The notes: generated by a model from the sequence alone, not told the origin. A stretch of 64,000 nucleotides of DNA from [Clostridium] celerecrescens 18A (GCF_002797975.1 NZ_PGET01000001.1:1860001-1924000); one strand, 5' to 3'; positions 24,732-34,098 are shown, counted from the stretch's first letter. Made by a program: numbers and translations.

Positions 24732-26966
24732 TTAAAGACGCACCTTGCTGCCCTTTCCGTCACGCTTTCCGATCTTCAGCCGGTTTAAATGAACCTCTTT
24801 TTCCTTGTAATGAATGATAGGATCCTCGCCTAAAAGATACACGGTCTCTAACTCCTCGCCAGGCGCCAGTTTGATTCCCCGCACGCCTCTTGCATTCTTC
24901 TTCATCTCAGGAATCTCTTCCGTCTGGAAACGTAAAAATACGCCTGCCGACGTCTGCAGCACCACATCCGTCTGTCCACCCACAAGCTGAACGCTGATGA
25001 CACCATCTTCGTCCTGAAGCTTAGTGGCCGCTACGGTCCTGTTATTAGTTTCAAATTCCTCTCCCGGTACCAGTTTTACAAGAGCCTGTCTGGTAGCGAA
25101 CAAAAATTTTCGGCCCTTGAAGCTCTGTGCATGGCCCAGGTATATGATCTCTTCCCTGGTCCCATCAAACTTGCTTAAATTATCAATGGGTGTCCCTTTA
25201 TCCCGCAGCTTGCCGCCTGGAATATCCAGAACTTTCACCTGATGTAAGTTTCCTGTATTGGTAAAGATACATATTTTATCCGTATTCAAACAGTTTACCA
25301 CATAAGGATTCTCTGTTTCAATGGTTTCTTTATTTCTTTCATAAGTATTCTTATCAAGCACCTTACAGTAGCCAAAACGGTCCATGACAAAGGTGACCTC
25401 TGATACGGCAACCGCATCTTCCTCATAAACGGCTTCCCTGCCATCCTCAATATGAGTCCTTCTTGGCGTCGCATATTCGGCTTTGATATTGTCTAAGTCT
25501 TTTTTAATGACCGCATCCATGTTTTTGCGGCTGGACAGGATTTTTTCATATTCAGCGATTTTAGCCAGCGTTTCCTTATACTCCTTTTCCAGTTGGAGGA
25601 TCTCTAGACCGATCAGCTTATAGAGGCGCATTTCCAGAATAGCTCCAGCCTGTTTTTCCGTAAAGTGCAGCTTCTTTGCATCCTCTTCAAAACCCTTGAC
25701 CCGGAAATTTATATTGGAGATATCTCCGGTCATCAGACAGTTCTTTGCGTCTTTCAGGTTTTTAGAACCCCTTAAAACTGCGATGATCAAATCAATGATG
25801 TCACAGGCTTTTATAAGGCCTTCCCTGATCTCTTTCTTTTCCAGCTCTTTTTCCAGAAGGGTCTGATATTTTCTGGTGGCATTTTCATATTGGAAATCCA
25901 GGTAATTTTTAAGGATTCCCCTTAAATCCAGGGTTTCCGGACGCCCGCCTGCAATGGCCAGCATGTTGACTCCAAAGGTATCTTCCAGCTTAGTTTTCTT
26001 ATAAAGGATGTTGCGGATTTTCTCCACATCCGCATCCTTTCTCAGCTCCAGGACGATCCTGATCCCGTCTTTGTTGGACTGGTTGGAAATATCAACCACA
26101 TCCGTAAGCTTTTTGCTCTCAACCAGGTCTGCCACATCCATCAGAAATTTATTAATTCCGGCTCCGACCATGGTATAGGGGATCTCTGTGATTAACAGTT
26201 TATCTTTATCTGCCTTCCGTTTTCCAAGCTCCACTTCTATTTTCCCTCTGAGCTTGATCTTTCCTACGCCGGTTTCGTAAATGGCAGGCAGATCACTTTT
26301 ATTGGCTATAATACCGCCAGTGGGAAAATCCGGTCCAGGCAAATACTCCATTAATTCCTTTATGGTAATATCCTGATTATCAATATACGCACGGACCGCA
26401 TCAATGACTTCTCCCAGGTTATGGGGAGGAATGCTGGTGCTCATACCCACTGCAATCCCCTCCGCCCCATTGATCAGCAGATTTGGAACCCGCACAGGAA
26501 GGACTTCCGGTTCCTTTTCCGTCTCATCGTAATTGGGGACAAAATCAACCGTCTTATCTAAGTCCTTTAAATAGACTTCCTCTGCGAATTTTTCCAGTCT
26601 GGCTTCCGTGTAACGCATGGCTGCCGCTCCGTCTCCCTCAATGGAGCCGAAGTTTCCGTGGCCGTTGACTAAAGGCATCCCCTTTTTAAATATCTGGGAC
26701 ATGACTACCAATGTCTCGTAAATGGAGCTGTCTCCATGGGGATGGTATTTACCCATGGTATCGCCCACGATACGCGCCGACTTCCGGTGGGGCTTATCAT
26801 GGTTTAAGCGAAGCTCGCTCATGTCATATAATACTCGCCGCTGTACCGGCTTTAATCCGTCTCTTGCATCCGGGATCGCTCTGGCTGTGATTACGCTCAT
26901 GGAATAGTTCATGTAGCTCTTCTGCATTTCCTCGGAATATTCTGTTTTAATGATTTTTTCTGCCAT
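24732..26966 (-). CDS. parC: DNA topoisomerase IV subunit A-like (second GyrA/ParC type)
   Basis: The cleavage subunit of a type IIA topoisomerase, 744 residues. The catalytic tyrosine is Y119 in [10 protein letters not shown]. The quinolone-region helix reads [13 protein letters not shown] with S80 and E84, the same numbering as ParC of E. coli. The C-terminal pinwheel (from about 500) has no QRRGGKG GyrA box ([12 protein letters not shown] instead), so a decatenating topoisomerase IV is more likely than gyrase. It starts 12 bases after parE. Some databases call such clostridial pairs a second gyrase, and I cannot exclude that. Confidence 0.85.
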   Translation of the reverse strand: MAEKIIKTEYSEEMQKSYMNYSMSVITARAIPDARDGLKPVQRRVLYDMSELRLNHDKPHRKSARIVGDTMGKYHPHGDSSIYETLVVMSQIFKKGMPLVNGHGNFGSIEGDGAAAMRYTEARLEKFAEEVYLKDLDKTVDFVPNYDETEKEPEVLPVRVPNLLINGAEGIAVGMSTSIPPHNLGEVIDAVRAYIDNQDITIKELMEYLPGPDFPTGGIIANKSDLPAIYETGVGKIKLRGKIEVELGKRKADKDKLLITEIPYTMVGAGINKFLMDVADLVESKKLTDVVDISNQSNKDGIRIVLELRKDADVEKIRNILYKKTKLEDTFGVNMLAIAGGRPETLDLRGILKNYLDFQYENATRKYQTLLEKELEKKEIREGLIKACDIIDLIIAVLRGSKNLKDAKNCLMTGDISNINFRVKGFEEDAKKLHFTEKQAGAILEMRLYKLIGLEILQLEKEYKETLAKIAEYEKILSSRKNMDAVIKKDLDNIKAEYATPRRTHIEDGREAVYEEDAVAVSEVTFVMDRFGYCKVLDKNTYERNKETIETENPYVVNCLNTDKICIFTNTGNLHQVKVLDIPGGKLRDKGTPIDNLSKFDGTREEIIYLGHAQSFKGRKFLFATRQALVKLVPGEEFETNNRTVAATKLQDEDGVISVQLVGGQTDVVLQTSAGVFLRFQTEEIPEMKKNARGVRGIKLAPGEELETVYLLGEDPIIHYKEKEVHLNRLKIGKRDGKGSKVRL

Positions 26967-26978
26967 TACTCCTTCTCC

Positions 26979-28898
26979 TTACGCGTCAATCTCAGCTTCA
27001 TCCGCATGCTCATAGATAAACTGCCGCCTTGGAGGCACATCGCTTCCCATGAGCATTTCGGTAATTTCCGAAGCCATACGGGCATCTTCGATTTCCACCT
27101 GTTTCAGCACCCGCCTTTCAGGGTCCAGAGTGGTTTCCCACAGCTGTTCTGCATCCATTTCTCCAAGTCCCTTATACCGCTGCAGGGTAAACTCTCCCGT
27201 ATGGGTCCTGCGGTAGCGCTCCAGCTCCTTTTCATCATAAAGATACTGTTCTTCTCCCCGCTTTGGAACAACCTTAAACAGAGGCGGCATGGCTATAAAC
27301 ACATGGCCGTTATAAATAAGCTCCGGCATAAACCGGTACAAAAAGGTGAGAAGAAGGGTATCGATATGGCTTCCATCCACATCGGCATCGGTCATAAGGA
27401 TGATTTTATGATACCGCAGCTTTGTAATATCAAAATCATTGCCGTATCCTTCAGAAAATCCGCAGCCAAAGGTATTGATCATTGTCTTGATTTCCCCATT
27501 GGCCAGAACCTTGTCCATAGATGCCTTCTCTACGTTTAATATCTTACCTCGGATCGGGAGAATGGCCTGGTACTGCCTGTTGCGGGCCGTTTTTGCGGAA
27601 CCGCCCGCAGAATCTCCCTCTACGATAAAAATTTCACATTCTTTTGCATCCCGGCTTTCGCAGTTTGCAAGCTTTCCGTTGCTGTCAAAGGAAAACTTTG
27701 ACTTGGAAAGCATATTGGTCTTTGCCTTCTCTTCTGCTTTACGGATCTTTGCAGATTTTTCCGCACAGCCGATCACTGCCTTTAAGACTTCCAGATTTCG
27801 GTCAAAATACCGCTGAAGCTCATCTCCAGCCACAGTGAATACCGCCTTTGTGGCATCGGCGCTTGCAAGCTTTGTCTTTGTCTGTCCTTCAAAGATGGGA
27901 TCCGGATGCTTTACCGCCACCACGGCAGTTAAACCGTTTCTCGTATCGGCTCCTGTAAAGTTAGCATCCTTTTCTTTTAAAATCCCCAGTTCTCTTGCAT
28001 AGTTATTGATCATCTGAGTGAAACGGGTCTTAAATCCAGCCAGGTGGGTTCCCCCTTCCTGTGTGAAAATATTGTTGCAGAAGCCCAGGATATTCTCCTC
28101 AAAGGTATCTACAAACTGCAAGGAAACCTCCACTTCAACCTTATCCAGGGTTCCCTTAAAATAAATCGGATCGTGAATTGCATCCTTTCCGGAATTTAAC
28201 TCCCTTACATAGGCGATGATTCCTTCCGGTTCATGATAAATGACGGTTTCCTCTTCTCCCTGCCTTTTGTTAACATAGGTGATATGAAGCTCCGGATTCA
28301 GATACGCGGTTTCATGAAGACGGCTTTTTAACCATTCCGCTTTAAAACGGATTCTTTCAAAAATCTCCCCGTCAGGCAGGAAGTTGATTTCTGTTCCTGT
28401 CTCTTTTGTTTTTCCTAACGTGGGAAGCAGGCCATCCACCAGTTCTACCGTTGGTATGCCCCGCTCATATTCGTCGTAATGAATCAGACCATTCTTATAT
28501 ATTTTAATTTTCATGTGGGCAGACAGGGCGTTCACAACCGAGGAACCGACTCCGTGCAGGCCGCCGCTGGTCTTGTAGGCGTCATTATCAAATTTACCGC
28601 CTGCATGAAGGGTAGACAGTACGACCCGCTCTGCCGATATTCCCTTTTTGTGCATCTCCACCGGAATTCCTCGTCCTGCATCCTTTACGGTACAGGATCC
28701 ATCTGCTTCCAGGGTGACCCATATCTGACTGCAGTAACCGGCAAGATGCTCGTCCACCGCGTTATCTACAATCTCATAAATCAAATGGTTCAATCCCTTT
28801 GTCCCAACACTGCCTATATACATGCCCGGACGTTTTCGAACCGCCTCAAGGCCTTCCAATACGGTAATACTATCCGCATTATACTGTGCTTTTGCCAT
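26979..28898 (-). CDS. parE: DNA topoisomerase IV subunit B-like (second GyrB/ParE type)
   Basis: The ATPase subunit partnering the adjacent parC, about 639 residues. The GHKL fold is clear: EIVDNAVDEHLAGY, DAGRGIPVEMH, and GGLHGVGSSVVNALS for ATP binding. The TOPRIM part has IVEGDSAGGSAK and LMTDADVDGSHI, and the tail carries RYKGLGEMDAEQLW. GAGGAG before ATG 28898 decides the start; a frame five codons longer is less likely. The parE-parC order with 12 bases between them implies one transcript. Confidence 0.88.
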   Translation of the reverse strand: MAKAQYNADSITVLEGLEAVRKRPGMYIGSVGTKGLNHLIYEIVDNAVDEHLAGYCSQIWVTLEADGSCTVKDAGRGIPVEMHKKGISAERVVLSTLHAGGKFDNDAYKTSGGLHGVGSSVVNALSAHMKIKIYKNGLIHYDEYERGIPTVELVDGLLPTLGKTKETGTEINFLPDGEIFERIRFKAEWLKSRLHETAYLNPELHITYVNKRQGEEETVIYHEPEGIIAYVRELNSGKDAIHDPIYFKGTLDKVEVEVSLQFVDTFEENILGFCNNIFTQEGGTHLAGFKTRFTQMINNYARELGILKEKDANFTGADTRNGLTAVVAVKHPDPIFEGQTKTKLASADATKAVFTVAGDELQRYFDRNLEVLKAVIGCAEKSAKIRKAEEKAKTNMLSKSKFSFDSNGKLANCESRDAKECEIFIVEGDSAGGSAKTARNRQYQAILPIRGKILNVEKASMDKVLANGEIKTMINTFGCGFSEGYGNDFDITKLRYHKIILMTDADVDGSHIDTLLLTFLYRFMPELIYNGHVFIAMPPLFKVVPKRGEEQYLYDEKELERYRRTHTGEFTLQRYKGLGEMDAEQLWETTLDPERRVLKQVEIEDARMASEITEMLMGSDVPPRRQFIYEHADEAEIDA

Positions 28899-28999
28899 GT
28901 TACTCCTCCACATCTGGTATTGTCATATCCCATTATACAATGCCTTTTCCAGTTTTGGCAAGTTTCTGGCATTTTTTTTGCTAAATTCATAAAAAAGTA

Positions 29000-29029
29000 T
29001 TGAACTTTTCCAATACCCTATGCTATAAT
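29000..29029 (+). promoter_or_regulatory. Promoter of tRNA-Gly
   Basis: TTGAAC (29000-29005) and TATAAT (29024-29029) with an 18-base spacer, about 23 bases before the tRNA. Confidence 0.75.
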
Positions 29030-29052
29030 ATAAAACGTATCAAATAAAATAA

Positions 29053-29123
<71 letters not shown>

Positions 29124-29143
29124 CTAAACCTTTTATTTACAAA

Positions 29144-29186
29144 GAAAAAGAGGACTTCCAAAACAACTTGGATAGTCTTCTTTTTT
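29144..29186. terminator. Terminator after tRNA-Gly, bidirectional
   Basis: AAAAAGAGGACTTCCAA pairs with TTGGATAGTCTTCTTTTT around AACAAC, with a T-run on the plus side and an A-run (T on the other strand) on the left. It can end both tRNA-Gly and the small minus-strand frame at 29186-29248. Confidence 0.8.
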
Positions 29187-29248
29187 TAGGTAAGTAATGC
29201 GATTATGAACATACCAAAGGCCATAAGGTCTTTAAATTCATATTTCAT
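29186..29248 (-). CDS. Tiny hydrophobic peptide, truncated holin-like-toxin-type (tentative)
   Basis: This 20-codon frame reads MKYEFKDLMAFGMFIIALLT and stops at the edge of the terminator at 29144-29186. The pattern of a short polar start, then LMAFGMFIIALLT, matches the membrane segment of small Firmicute holin-like or type I toxin peptides, which normally continue for about ten charged residues. Here the tail is missing and the upstream Shine-Dalgarno sequence (GGAAG) is weak, so it may be a decayed copy. No antisense RNA can be demonstrated by eye. The rest of 29249-29389 shows nothing else recognisable. Confidence 0.35.
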   Translation of the reverse strand: MKYEFKDLMAFGMFIIALLT

Positions 29249-29389
29249 CCGCACTACTTCCCATCTATGTATAATGGAAGGCCAACGCCCTTGCAGTAAC
29301 ACGATTGCTCCATGTAACTATGGCAGCATATCCCATTTCAATGTGCAATTATTTTTCTTAACATTCTCCATGCATATCCTCGCTATAAT

Positions 29390-30022
29390 TTAAAAAGGAA
29401 TCACCCCCAAATGCCCAAGCAATATTTTCAAACCAATCAAAACCAATATTATACCTCCAGCCAGCTCCGCTTTCGATTTGAACCTTGTACCGAATACATT
29501 TCCTATTTTAACACCGATCATGGATAAGGCAAATGTTGTAATCCCGATAAAAGAAACCGCCGGAACGATGTTGACCTGAAGGAAGGCAAAGGATACCCCC
29601 ACTGCCAGAGCGTCTATACTCGTGGCTAGGGCAAGGGGCAGCATCTCGTCGGGCTTTAAAGTGGCTTCCTTGTTATCAGGCCGCTTTCCTCCAGGGCAGT
29701 TTCTGTCTTTGCACGTTTCAACCGGACAGACTCTGTCAGGACAGCCCCCTCCTTTGAAACTTTCAAAAATCATTCTACCGCCAAGAAAACAGAGCAATAC
29801 AAACGCGATCCAATGATCATAGGAGATAATCTTGTCCGCAAACCACGTGGCAGCATAATACCCCATAAGCGGCATAACAGCTTGAAATATACCAAAGTAC
29901 AGACCGACAATCATTGCCTTTTTTACTGTTGCTTTCTTCATTGTCAGCCCGGCGCAGATTGCAACGGCAAAGGCATCCATAGAAAGCCCCACTGCAAGAA
30001 TAAAGAGTTCGACTAAATTCAT
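29390..30022 (-). CDS. mntP: Manganese efflux pump MntP
   Basis: A 210-residue, six-helix membrane protein of the MntP/YebN family that exports Mn2+. The two internal repeats carry the intramembrane aspartates in GLSMDAFAVAICAG (D16) and ATSIDALAVGVSFAF (about 135). The loop between the repeats is unusual, with a cysteine-rich stretch GGGCPDRVCPVETCKDRNCPGGK (about 91-113; four C in CxxxxCxxxxCxxxxC spacing), which most MntP proteins lack and which could bind a metal. An Mn2+ riboswitch lies just upstream, strongly supporting the function. GGAGG precedes the ATG. Confidence 0.93.
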   Translation of the reverse strand: MNLVELFILAVGLSMDAFAVAICAGLTMKKATVKKAMIVGLYFGIFQAVMPLMGYYAATWFADKIISYDHWIAFVLLCFLGGRMIFESFKGGGCPDRVCPVETCKDRNCPGGKRPDNKEATLKPDEMLPLALATSIDALAVGVSFAFLQVNIVPAVSFIGITTFALSMIGVKIGNVFGTRFKSKAELAGGIILVLIGLKILLGHLGVIPF

Positions 30023-30053
30023 TTTACTTCCTCCGTACCAAATCGTTTATTCA

Positions 30054-30235
30054 ACAAAAAAAGACTCCCGTACAACCCTGTCAGGTTATACTTGAGCCAA
30101 TATAAAGCAAAAGACCTATGTATAGCCTGGGCTATACATGAGTCTCGTTTTTTAAGACAAGCCAGACCATCATGGTCAGTATGTTGACTTGACACGCGGC
30201 AGTCCGCGCAAACTACTCCCTCATGAGCGATTCTG
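30054..30235 (-). promoter_or_regulatory. yybP-ykoY Mn2+ riboswitch with terminator platform
   Basis: Reading the minus strand from about 30235, GAGGGAGTAGTTTGCGC, GTCAAGTCAACATACTG and ACGAGACTCATG followed by AGGTCTTTTGC match the conserved blocks of the yybP-ykoY aptamer (30090-30235). It is followed by a hairpin (TATAACC/GGGTTGTA), GGGAGTC and seven T (about 30056-30090). The GACTC in the aptamer's 3' part can pair with GGGAGTC of the terminator, so Mn2+ binding probably relieves termination and turns on mntP. Confidence 0.88.
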
Positions 30236-30285
30236 TTGTGTTGGTAGTATAGCATGGGTATGCAGCCGCTGTCAATCCTTCTCAT

Positions 30286-30567
30286 TTAATACCTTACCCG
30301 GAATCCACTTTCCTCCACTGGCGGGATCTCTGCCGCCTGGAGGCTGTCAATCATAATGTAACGATCCTGCCTTAAATGGTCAAACAGGCGGTCTATTACT
30401 TCTTCCAGCCCCTGCAGTTCCATTTCCACCCGCCCATCATCTAAGTTTCTCACCCAGCCGGTAAGGTTAAGTCCCCGGGCAAGCTGCTGGGTTCGGAAAC
30501 GGAATCCCACCCCCTGTACCCGTCCGCTTACATAAACATGCTTTCGGATTTTATCCCATTTTTCCAT
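30286..30567 (-). CDS. acyP: Acylphosphatase
   Basis: A 93-residue alpha/beta sandwich enzyme that hydrolyses acyl phosphates such as acetyl phosphate and 1,3-bisphosphoglycerate. VSGRVQGVGFRFRTQQLA carries the phosphate-binding loop and catalytic arginine, and TGWVRNLDDGRVEMELQG the catalytic asparagine. ATG 30567 has AGGTGA at good spacing; a GTG five codons earlier, with GGAGG, is an alternative. It lies just upstream of the mntP riboswitch on the same strand. Confidence 0.94.
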   Translation of the reverse strand: MEKWDKIRKHVYVSGRVQGVGFRFRTQQLARGLNLTGWVRNLDDGRVEMELQGLEEVIDRLFDHLRQDRYIMIDSLQAAEIPPVEESGFRVRY

Positions 30568-30814
30568 CGCAATCACCTGCACCCTGACCTCCTCCGTGGC
30601 AGGGTTTCTCCTTTATTTAATAATAGTCTCATCAATGGTCTCATATATTTTACTATAATAAACGAACTGGTTTTCCGGCTGATTTTTTCCATGATTTTGT
30701 GTAAAAAAACTCCTCAGAAATAAGCGTTCTCTCCTGGAATCCTTTACTAATTATAACTTTTTATGGGGAGTTTGGCAATCCTTTCGCAATTTAAGTTTTT
30801 TTTTCAAGTTGGGG

Positions 30815-30843
30815 TTGATTTTTTACCATTTAGCTGTTATACT
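30815..30843 (+). promoter_or_regulatory. Promoter of tRNA-Thr
   Basis: TTGATT (30815-30820) and TATACT (30838-30843), 17-base spacer. The remainder of the 30583-30814 gap shows AT-rich sequence and no gene. Confidence 0.78.
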
Positions 30844-30879
30844 ATCAAAGGTTCAGACCTTAAATATTATAATCGGATT

Positions 30880-30952
30880 GCTTCCGTAGCGCAGTTGGTA
30901 GCGCAACGCATTCGTAATGCGTGGGTCGGGGGTTCGAGTCCCCCCGGGAGCT
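30880..30952 (+). tRNA. tRNA-Thr (anticodon CGT)
   Basis: The acceptor stem GCTTCCG pairs with CGGGAGC (one wobble), discriminator T. The anticodon stem-loop CGCATTCGTAATGCG gives CGT, with the T-arm GGGGGTTCGAGTCCCCC. CCA is not encoded. Confidence 0.96.
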
Positions 30953-30956
30953 TTAT

Positions 30957-30983
30957 AAAAACCTCGTTTATACGAGGTTTTTT
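30957..30983 (+). terminator. Terminator after tRNA-Thr
   Basis: AAAAACCTCGT pairs with ACGAGGTTTTTT around TTAT, with the T-run included. Confidence 0.88.
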
Positions 30984-31045
30984 CTTCATATAAAGATTTA
31001 CTTACACGATGCGATTGAAACTTTTTATGTTTGAAAGGAGAAATT

Positions 31046-32593
31046 ATGTTAGAGATCATTTTACCATTCGTTCTTACTGCTGCAGCTGTAATTATCCTTC
31101 TTGGTATCTTAGCAAGCGGATATGTAAAGGCTCCGCCTGACAGGGCTTTCATTATTTCAGGATTAAAAAAAGAGCCAAAGATTTTAATTGGACGCGCCGG
31201 AATTAAAATCCCATTCCTTGAACGATTGGATAAGCTTTACCTTGGTCAGATGACGGTGGATATCAAGACAGAACAATCTGTGCCAACAAATGATTTCATC
31301 AACGTGAATGTTGACGCTGTTGCGAAAGTTAGAATTGAACCAACGGAAGAAGGAATCAAATTAGCGGCTAAGAACTTCTTAAATAAAAACCAGGATCAGA
31401 TTACCCAAGACTTGCAGGATTCCCTTCAGGGTAATATGCGTGAGATTATTGGTACTCTTACTTTAAAGGAAATCAATACTGACAGAGATTCCTTCTCCGA
31501 TCAGGTAATGGCAAAAGCATCAAAAGACATGAAAAAACTTGGGATTGAAATTGTATCATGCAATATCCAGAATATATCCGATGAGAATGGCCTTATTAAG
31601 GATCTTGGTGCCGACAATACGGCAAGAATCAAGAAAGACGCTTCTATCGCAAAAGCTCAGGCGGAAAGAGACATTGCAATTGCCCAGGCGGAAGCAGATA
31701 AAGCCTCTAATGACGCGAGAGTACTTGCTCAAACAGAAATTGCTCAGAAGAATAATGAACTTGAGATTAGGAAGGCTGAATTAAAGAAGGAATCTGATTC
31801 AAAACGTGCGGAAGCTGATGCAGCTTATGAAATTCAGAACCAGGAACAGCAAAAAACTGTTCAGACAGCTACAGTAAATGCCCAGATTGCAAAGACAGAA
31901 CGGGAAGCAGAACTAAAGAACAAAGAAGTTGCCGTTATGCAGCAGACTTTGGAAGCCGAAATTAATAAGAAAGCCGATGCAGAACGCTATGCGGTAGAAC
32001 AGAAAGCTTCCGCTGACTTAGCAAGAAGGCAGCGCGAAGCGGAAGCAAAGAAATACGAACAGGAAAAAGAGGCAGAAGCAAGAAAAGCCCAGGCGGAAGC
32101 AGAAAAATTTGCTATGCTCCAGGAAGCCGAAGGTATTAAGGCCAAAGGAGAAGCAGAAGCTGCTGCTATTCAGGCGAAGGGTCTTGCAGAGGCGGAAGCA
32201 ATGGAAAAGAAAGCGGACGCAATGAAGAAATACGGGCAGGCTGCAATGATGGAAATGATTGTGCAGGCATTGCCTGAGATGGCAAAGGCAATTGCAGAAC
32301 CATTAGCAGCAATTGATAAGGTCACTATTATTGACAGCGGGAATGGTGATACAGGCGTAACTTCCATGGGGAGCTATGTACCCGCCGTCTTAGCTAAGAC
32401 GATCGAATCTGTAAAAGAAACAACCGGTTTGGATATCACAGAGATCATGAAGGCAAATACATATGATGCTAAGGTAACCAGAAATGTAAATATTACCGGA
32501 ATTCCTGACGGTACAAATATAAATGAACCGGCAAACGAAGTAATTGTTGCAAACATCAGCAAGGATATTGCTGACAGTACAGAGAAAGGGTAA
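31046..32593 (+). CDS. Flotillin-like SPFH domain membrane scaffold protein
   Basis: A 515-residue protein of the flotillin/YqiK type. One N-terminal membrane helix (LPFVLTAAAVIILLGILASG) is followed by an SPFH domain (KAPPDRAFIISG... to about 200), then a long alanine/glutamate-rich coiled coil with many KAEA/QAEA repeats (about 200-390), and a C-terminal region (PAVLAKTIESVKETTGLD) for oligomerisation. Flotillins organise membrane microdomains. AAAGGAG at 31034-31040 fixes the start at the ATG 31046 rather than a TTG upstream. It is monocistronic, and the NfeD gene often found next to flotillins is absent. Confidence 0.92.
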   Translation: MLEIILPFVLTAAAVIILLGILASGYVKAPPDRAFIISGLKKEPKILIGRAGIKIPFLERLDKLYLGQMTVDIKTEQSVPTNDFINVNVDAVAKVRIEPTEEGIKLAAKNFLNKNQDQITQDLQDSLQGNMREIIGTLTLKEINTDRDSFSDQVMAKASKDMKKLGIEIVSCNIQNISDENGLIKDLGADNTARIKKDASIAKAQAERDIAIAQAEADKASNDARVLAQTEIAQKNNELEIRKAELKKESDSKRAEADAAYEIQNQEQQKTVQTATVNAQIAKTEREAELKNKEVAVMQQTLEAEINKKADAERYAVEQKASADLARRQREAEAKKYEQEKEAEARKAQAEAEKFAMLQEAEGIKAKGEAEAAAIQAKGLAEAEAMEKKADAMKKYGQAAMMEMIVQALPEMAKAIAEPLAAIDKVTIIDSGNGDTGVTSMGSYVPAVLAKTIESVKETTGLDITEIMKANTYDAKVTRNVNITGIPDGTNINEPANEVIVANISKDIADSTEKG

Positions 32594-32605
32594 AAACAGA
32601 AATGG

Positions 32606-32637
32606 AAAAACCATCCTTACACAGGATGGTTTTTTTC
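32606..32637 (+). terminator. Terminator after the flotillin gene
   Basis: AAAAACCATCCT pairs with AGGATGGTTTTTTT around TACAC, followed by CATTTATT. Confidence 0.88.
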
Positions 32638-32648
32638 ATTTATTAATC

Positions 32649-33536
32649 TTATTTCTCATATATCCGAATTTTTTCGTTTTTTGCTTTATACATCTTTTCA
32701 TCTGCCCTGCGTATAAGCTCCTCCGCAGTCACAGGAACATCCTTCATGGTTTCTATCCCAAAAGAGATGGAAAGAGGGCCCCCTTTTACAGCCTGGCTTA
32801 CCGGCATCTTTTCAATTTCCATTTGTATGCCTTCTGCAATTTCACGTGCATGATCTTCATTGACACCGCTCAGGCAAAGAAGAAACTCATCTCCGCCATA
32901 TCTCGCCGCCCAAACATCTTCATAAGAAATATTCCGGGAAATGACTTCGCCTGCTTCTTTGATCGTTGAATCCCCCGCCTTATGCCCATAAAGGTCATTA
33001 ATTGATTTAAAGTTATCAAGATCAATAAAGCATACGGACAATGGTTTATGCTTTAGCAAAGCATTAATAATATCAACCGGAAGGCGCTCATCCACAAAAC
33101 GCCTGTTATAAAGGGTTGTAAGGGGATCTCTCACCGCCGCATCATTAAGCTCCTTTATAAAGCGGGTAAATATTTCTCCTTGATTATAATCACCATTCCC
33201 CACGAGCATTGTGTCAGTAGCATTTTTTAACAGCTCAAGTATCGCCGGGCTATCGGCGTTATCAATGGGAATAGCTGTAACAAGAAGAACCTCTTCCCCG
33301 CTTTTTTCCATTTTTACAAAGCTTTTATTTTCCTGATAAGCTCTTATGGAAATACAGTTATCACAAATTCTGTTGTTTTCCCAATAATGATAGCATACAT
33401 CCGGTGTCCCGGTTAAAGAAGACTGCCGATAGTCCAGCACCCTTTTGTTGAGCGGATCAACCAAACGTACGATATCATACATTTTATAAAAAAAGTCCAA
33501 TTTGTCTTTTATCTCATCCAGCGAAATATTATCCAT
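32649..33536 (-). CDS. Diguanylate cyclase with N-terminal PAS-like cysteine-containing sensor
   Basis: A 295-residue cytosolic protein. The C-terminal GGDEF domain (about 135-295) has an intact active site RYGGDEFLL and the Mg-binding IDLDNFKSINDLYGH, so synthesis of cyclic di-GMP is expected. The inhibitory RxxD I-site before GGDEF is missing (the residues there are YEDV), so product inhibition is unlikely. The N-terminal part (1-130) is PAS-like, with VCYHYWENNRICDNC (about 47-61), a Cys/His group that may bind a metal or sense redox state. There are no membrane helices. It is 16 bases downstream of the flavodoxin gene, probably the same transcript. Confidence 0.9.
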   Translation of the reverse strand: MDNISLDEIKDKLDFFYKMYDIVRLVDPLNKRVLDYRQSSLTGTPDVCYHYWENNRICDNCISIRAYQENKSFVKMEKSGEEVLLVTAIPIDNADSPAILELLKNATDTMLVGNGDYNQGEIFTRFIKELNDAAVRDPLTTLYNRRFVDERLPVDIINALLKHKPLSVCFIDLDNFKSINDLYGHKAGDSTIKEAGEVISRNISYEDVWAARYGGDEFLLCLSGVNEDHAREIAEGIQMEIEKMPVSQAVKGGPLSISFGIETMKDVPVTAEELIRRADEKMYKAKNEKIRIYEK

Positions 33537-33552
33537 TTTAACCCCGTAATGC

Positions 33553-34098
33553 TTATAAATTCCGTATATAACTTATAAGTGGCAATATCGATTCTTTATT
33601 TATAAAATCAGCCTTTTTTCCGTAGCTTGCCAGCATCTCTTTGTCTTCCTCCGTCAAAGAATCCTGGTCTTTTTTTGCGGTCATCTTGCAGACAAAAGCC
33701 ATCATTGACCGATGTATGGGACTGAGTTTAGAATAATCCATGGCCCCGCGTAAATGGAAAACTTTGATCTTATCCTTCATTTCTTCGGTAAGATCCTTAT
33801 ACAGGCTCTTTTTAATATGATCCGTATTAACTGTATCGGAAGGATCAGCCAGACCGCAGGTAAAAAGTATCAGATTCTTGTCGGAGAACTTAGAAAAGTT
33901 CTTTGTCAATAACTTAATCCCGTTGACACCCCCGGCATACAGGCCGCCACCTAAAATGATGGTATCATATGGTAAAAGATCACCCGCCTTTATATCTTTA
34001 CCTTCAAACAGATCACAGGATAATTCCCCGGCGATCCATTCTGCATATTTTCTGGTCGCTCCGTATTTTGATTGATATACTACCGCAATCTTCTTCAT
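33553..34098 (-). CDS. Flavodoxin-domain protein
   Basis: A 181-residue flavodoxin-fold protein. The FMN phosphate loop is VVYQSKYGATRKYAEWIA near the N-terminus, and the second loop LGGGLYAGGVNG (about 49-60) is of the flavodoxin_5/HemG-like type. The C-terminal part (FHLRGAMDYSKLSPIHRSMM) matches this group of flavodoxin domain-containing proteins. HemG is a protoporphyrinogen oxidase, but no haem genes are near, so only an FMN redox protein is called. It precedes the diguanylate cyclase. Confidence 0.87.
   Translation of the reverse strand: MKKIAVVYQSKYGATRKYAEWIAGELSCDLFEGKDIKAGDLLPYDTIILGGGLYAGGVNGIKLLTKNFSKFSDKNLILFTCGLADPSDTVNTDHIKKSLYKDLTEEMKDKIKVFHLRGAMDYSKLSPIHRSMMAFVCKMTAKKDQDSLTEEDKEMLASYGKKADFINKESILPLISYIRNL

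Noticed and set aside
30019..30285. Open frame of 88 codons between acyP and mntP
   Set aside because: It reads straight through the yybP-ykoY riboswitch and its terminator; the composition is that of structured RNA.
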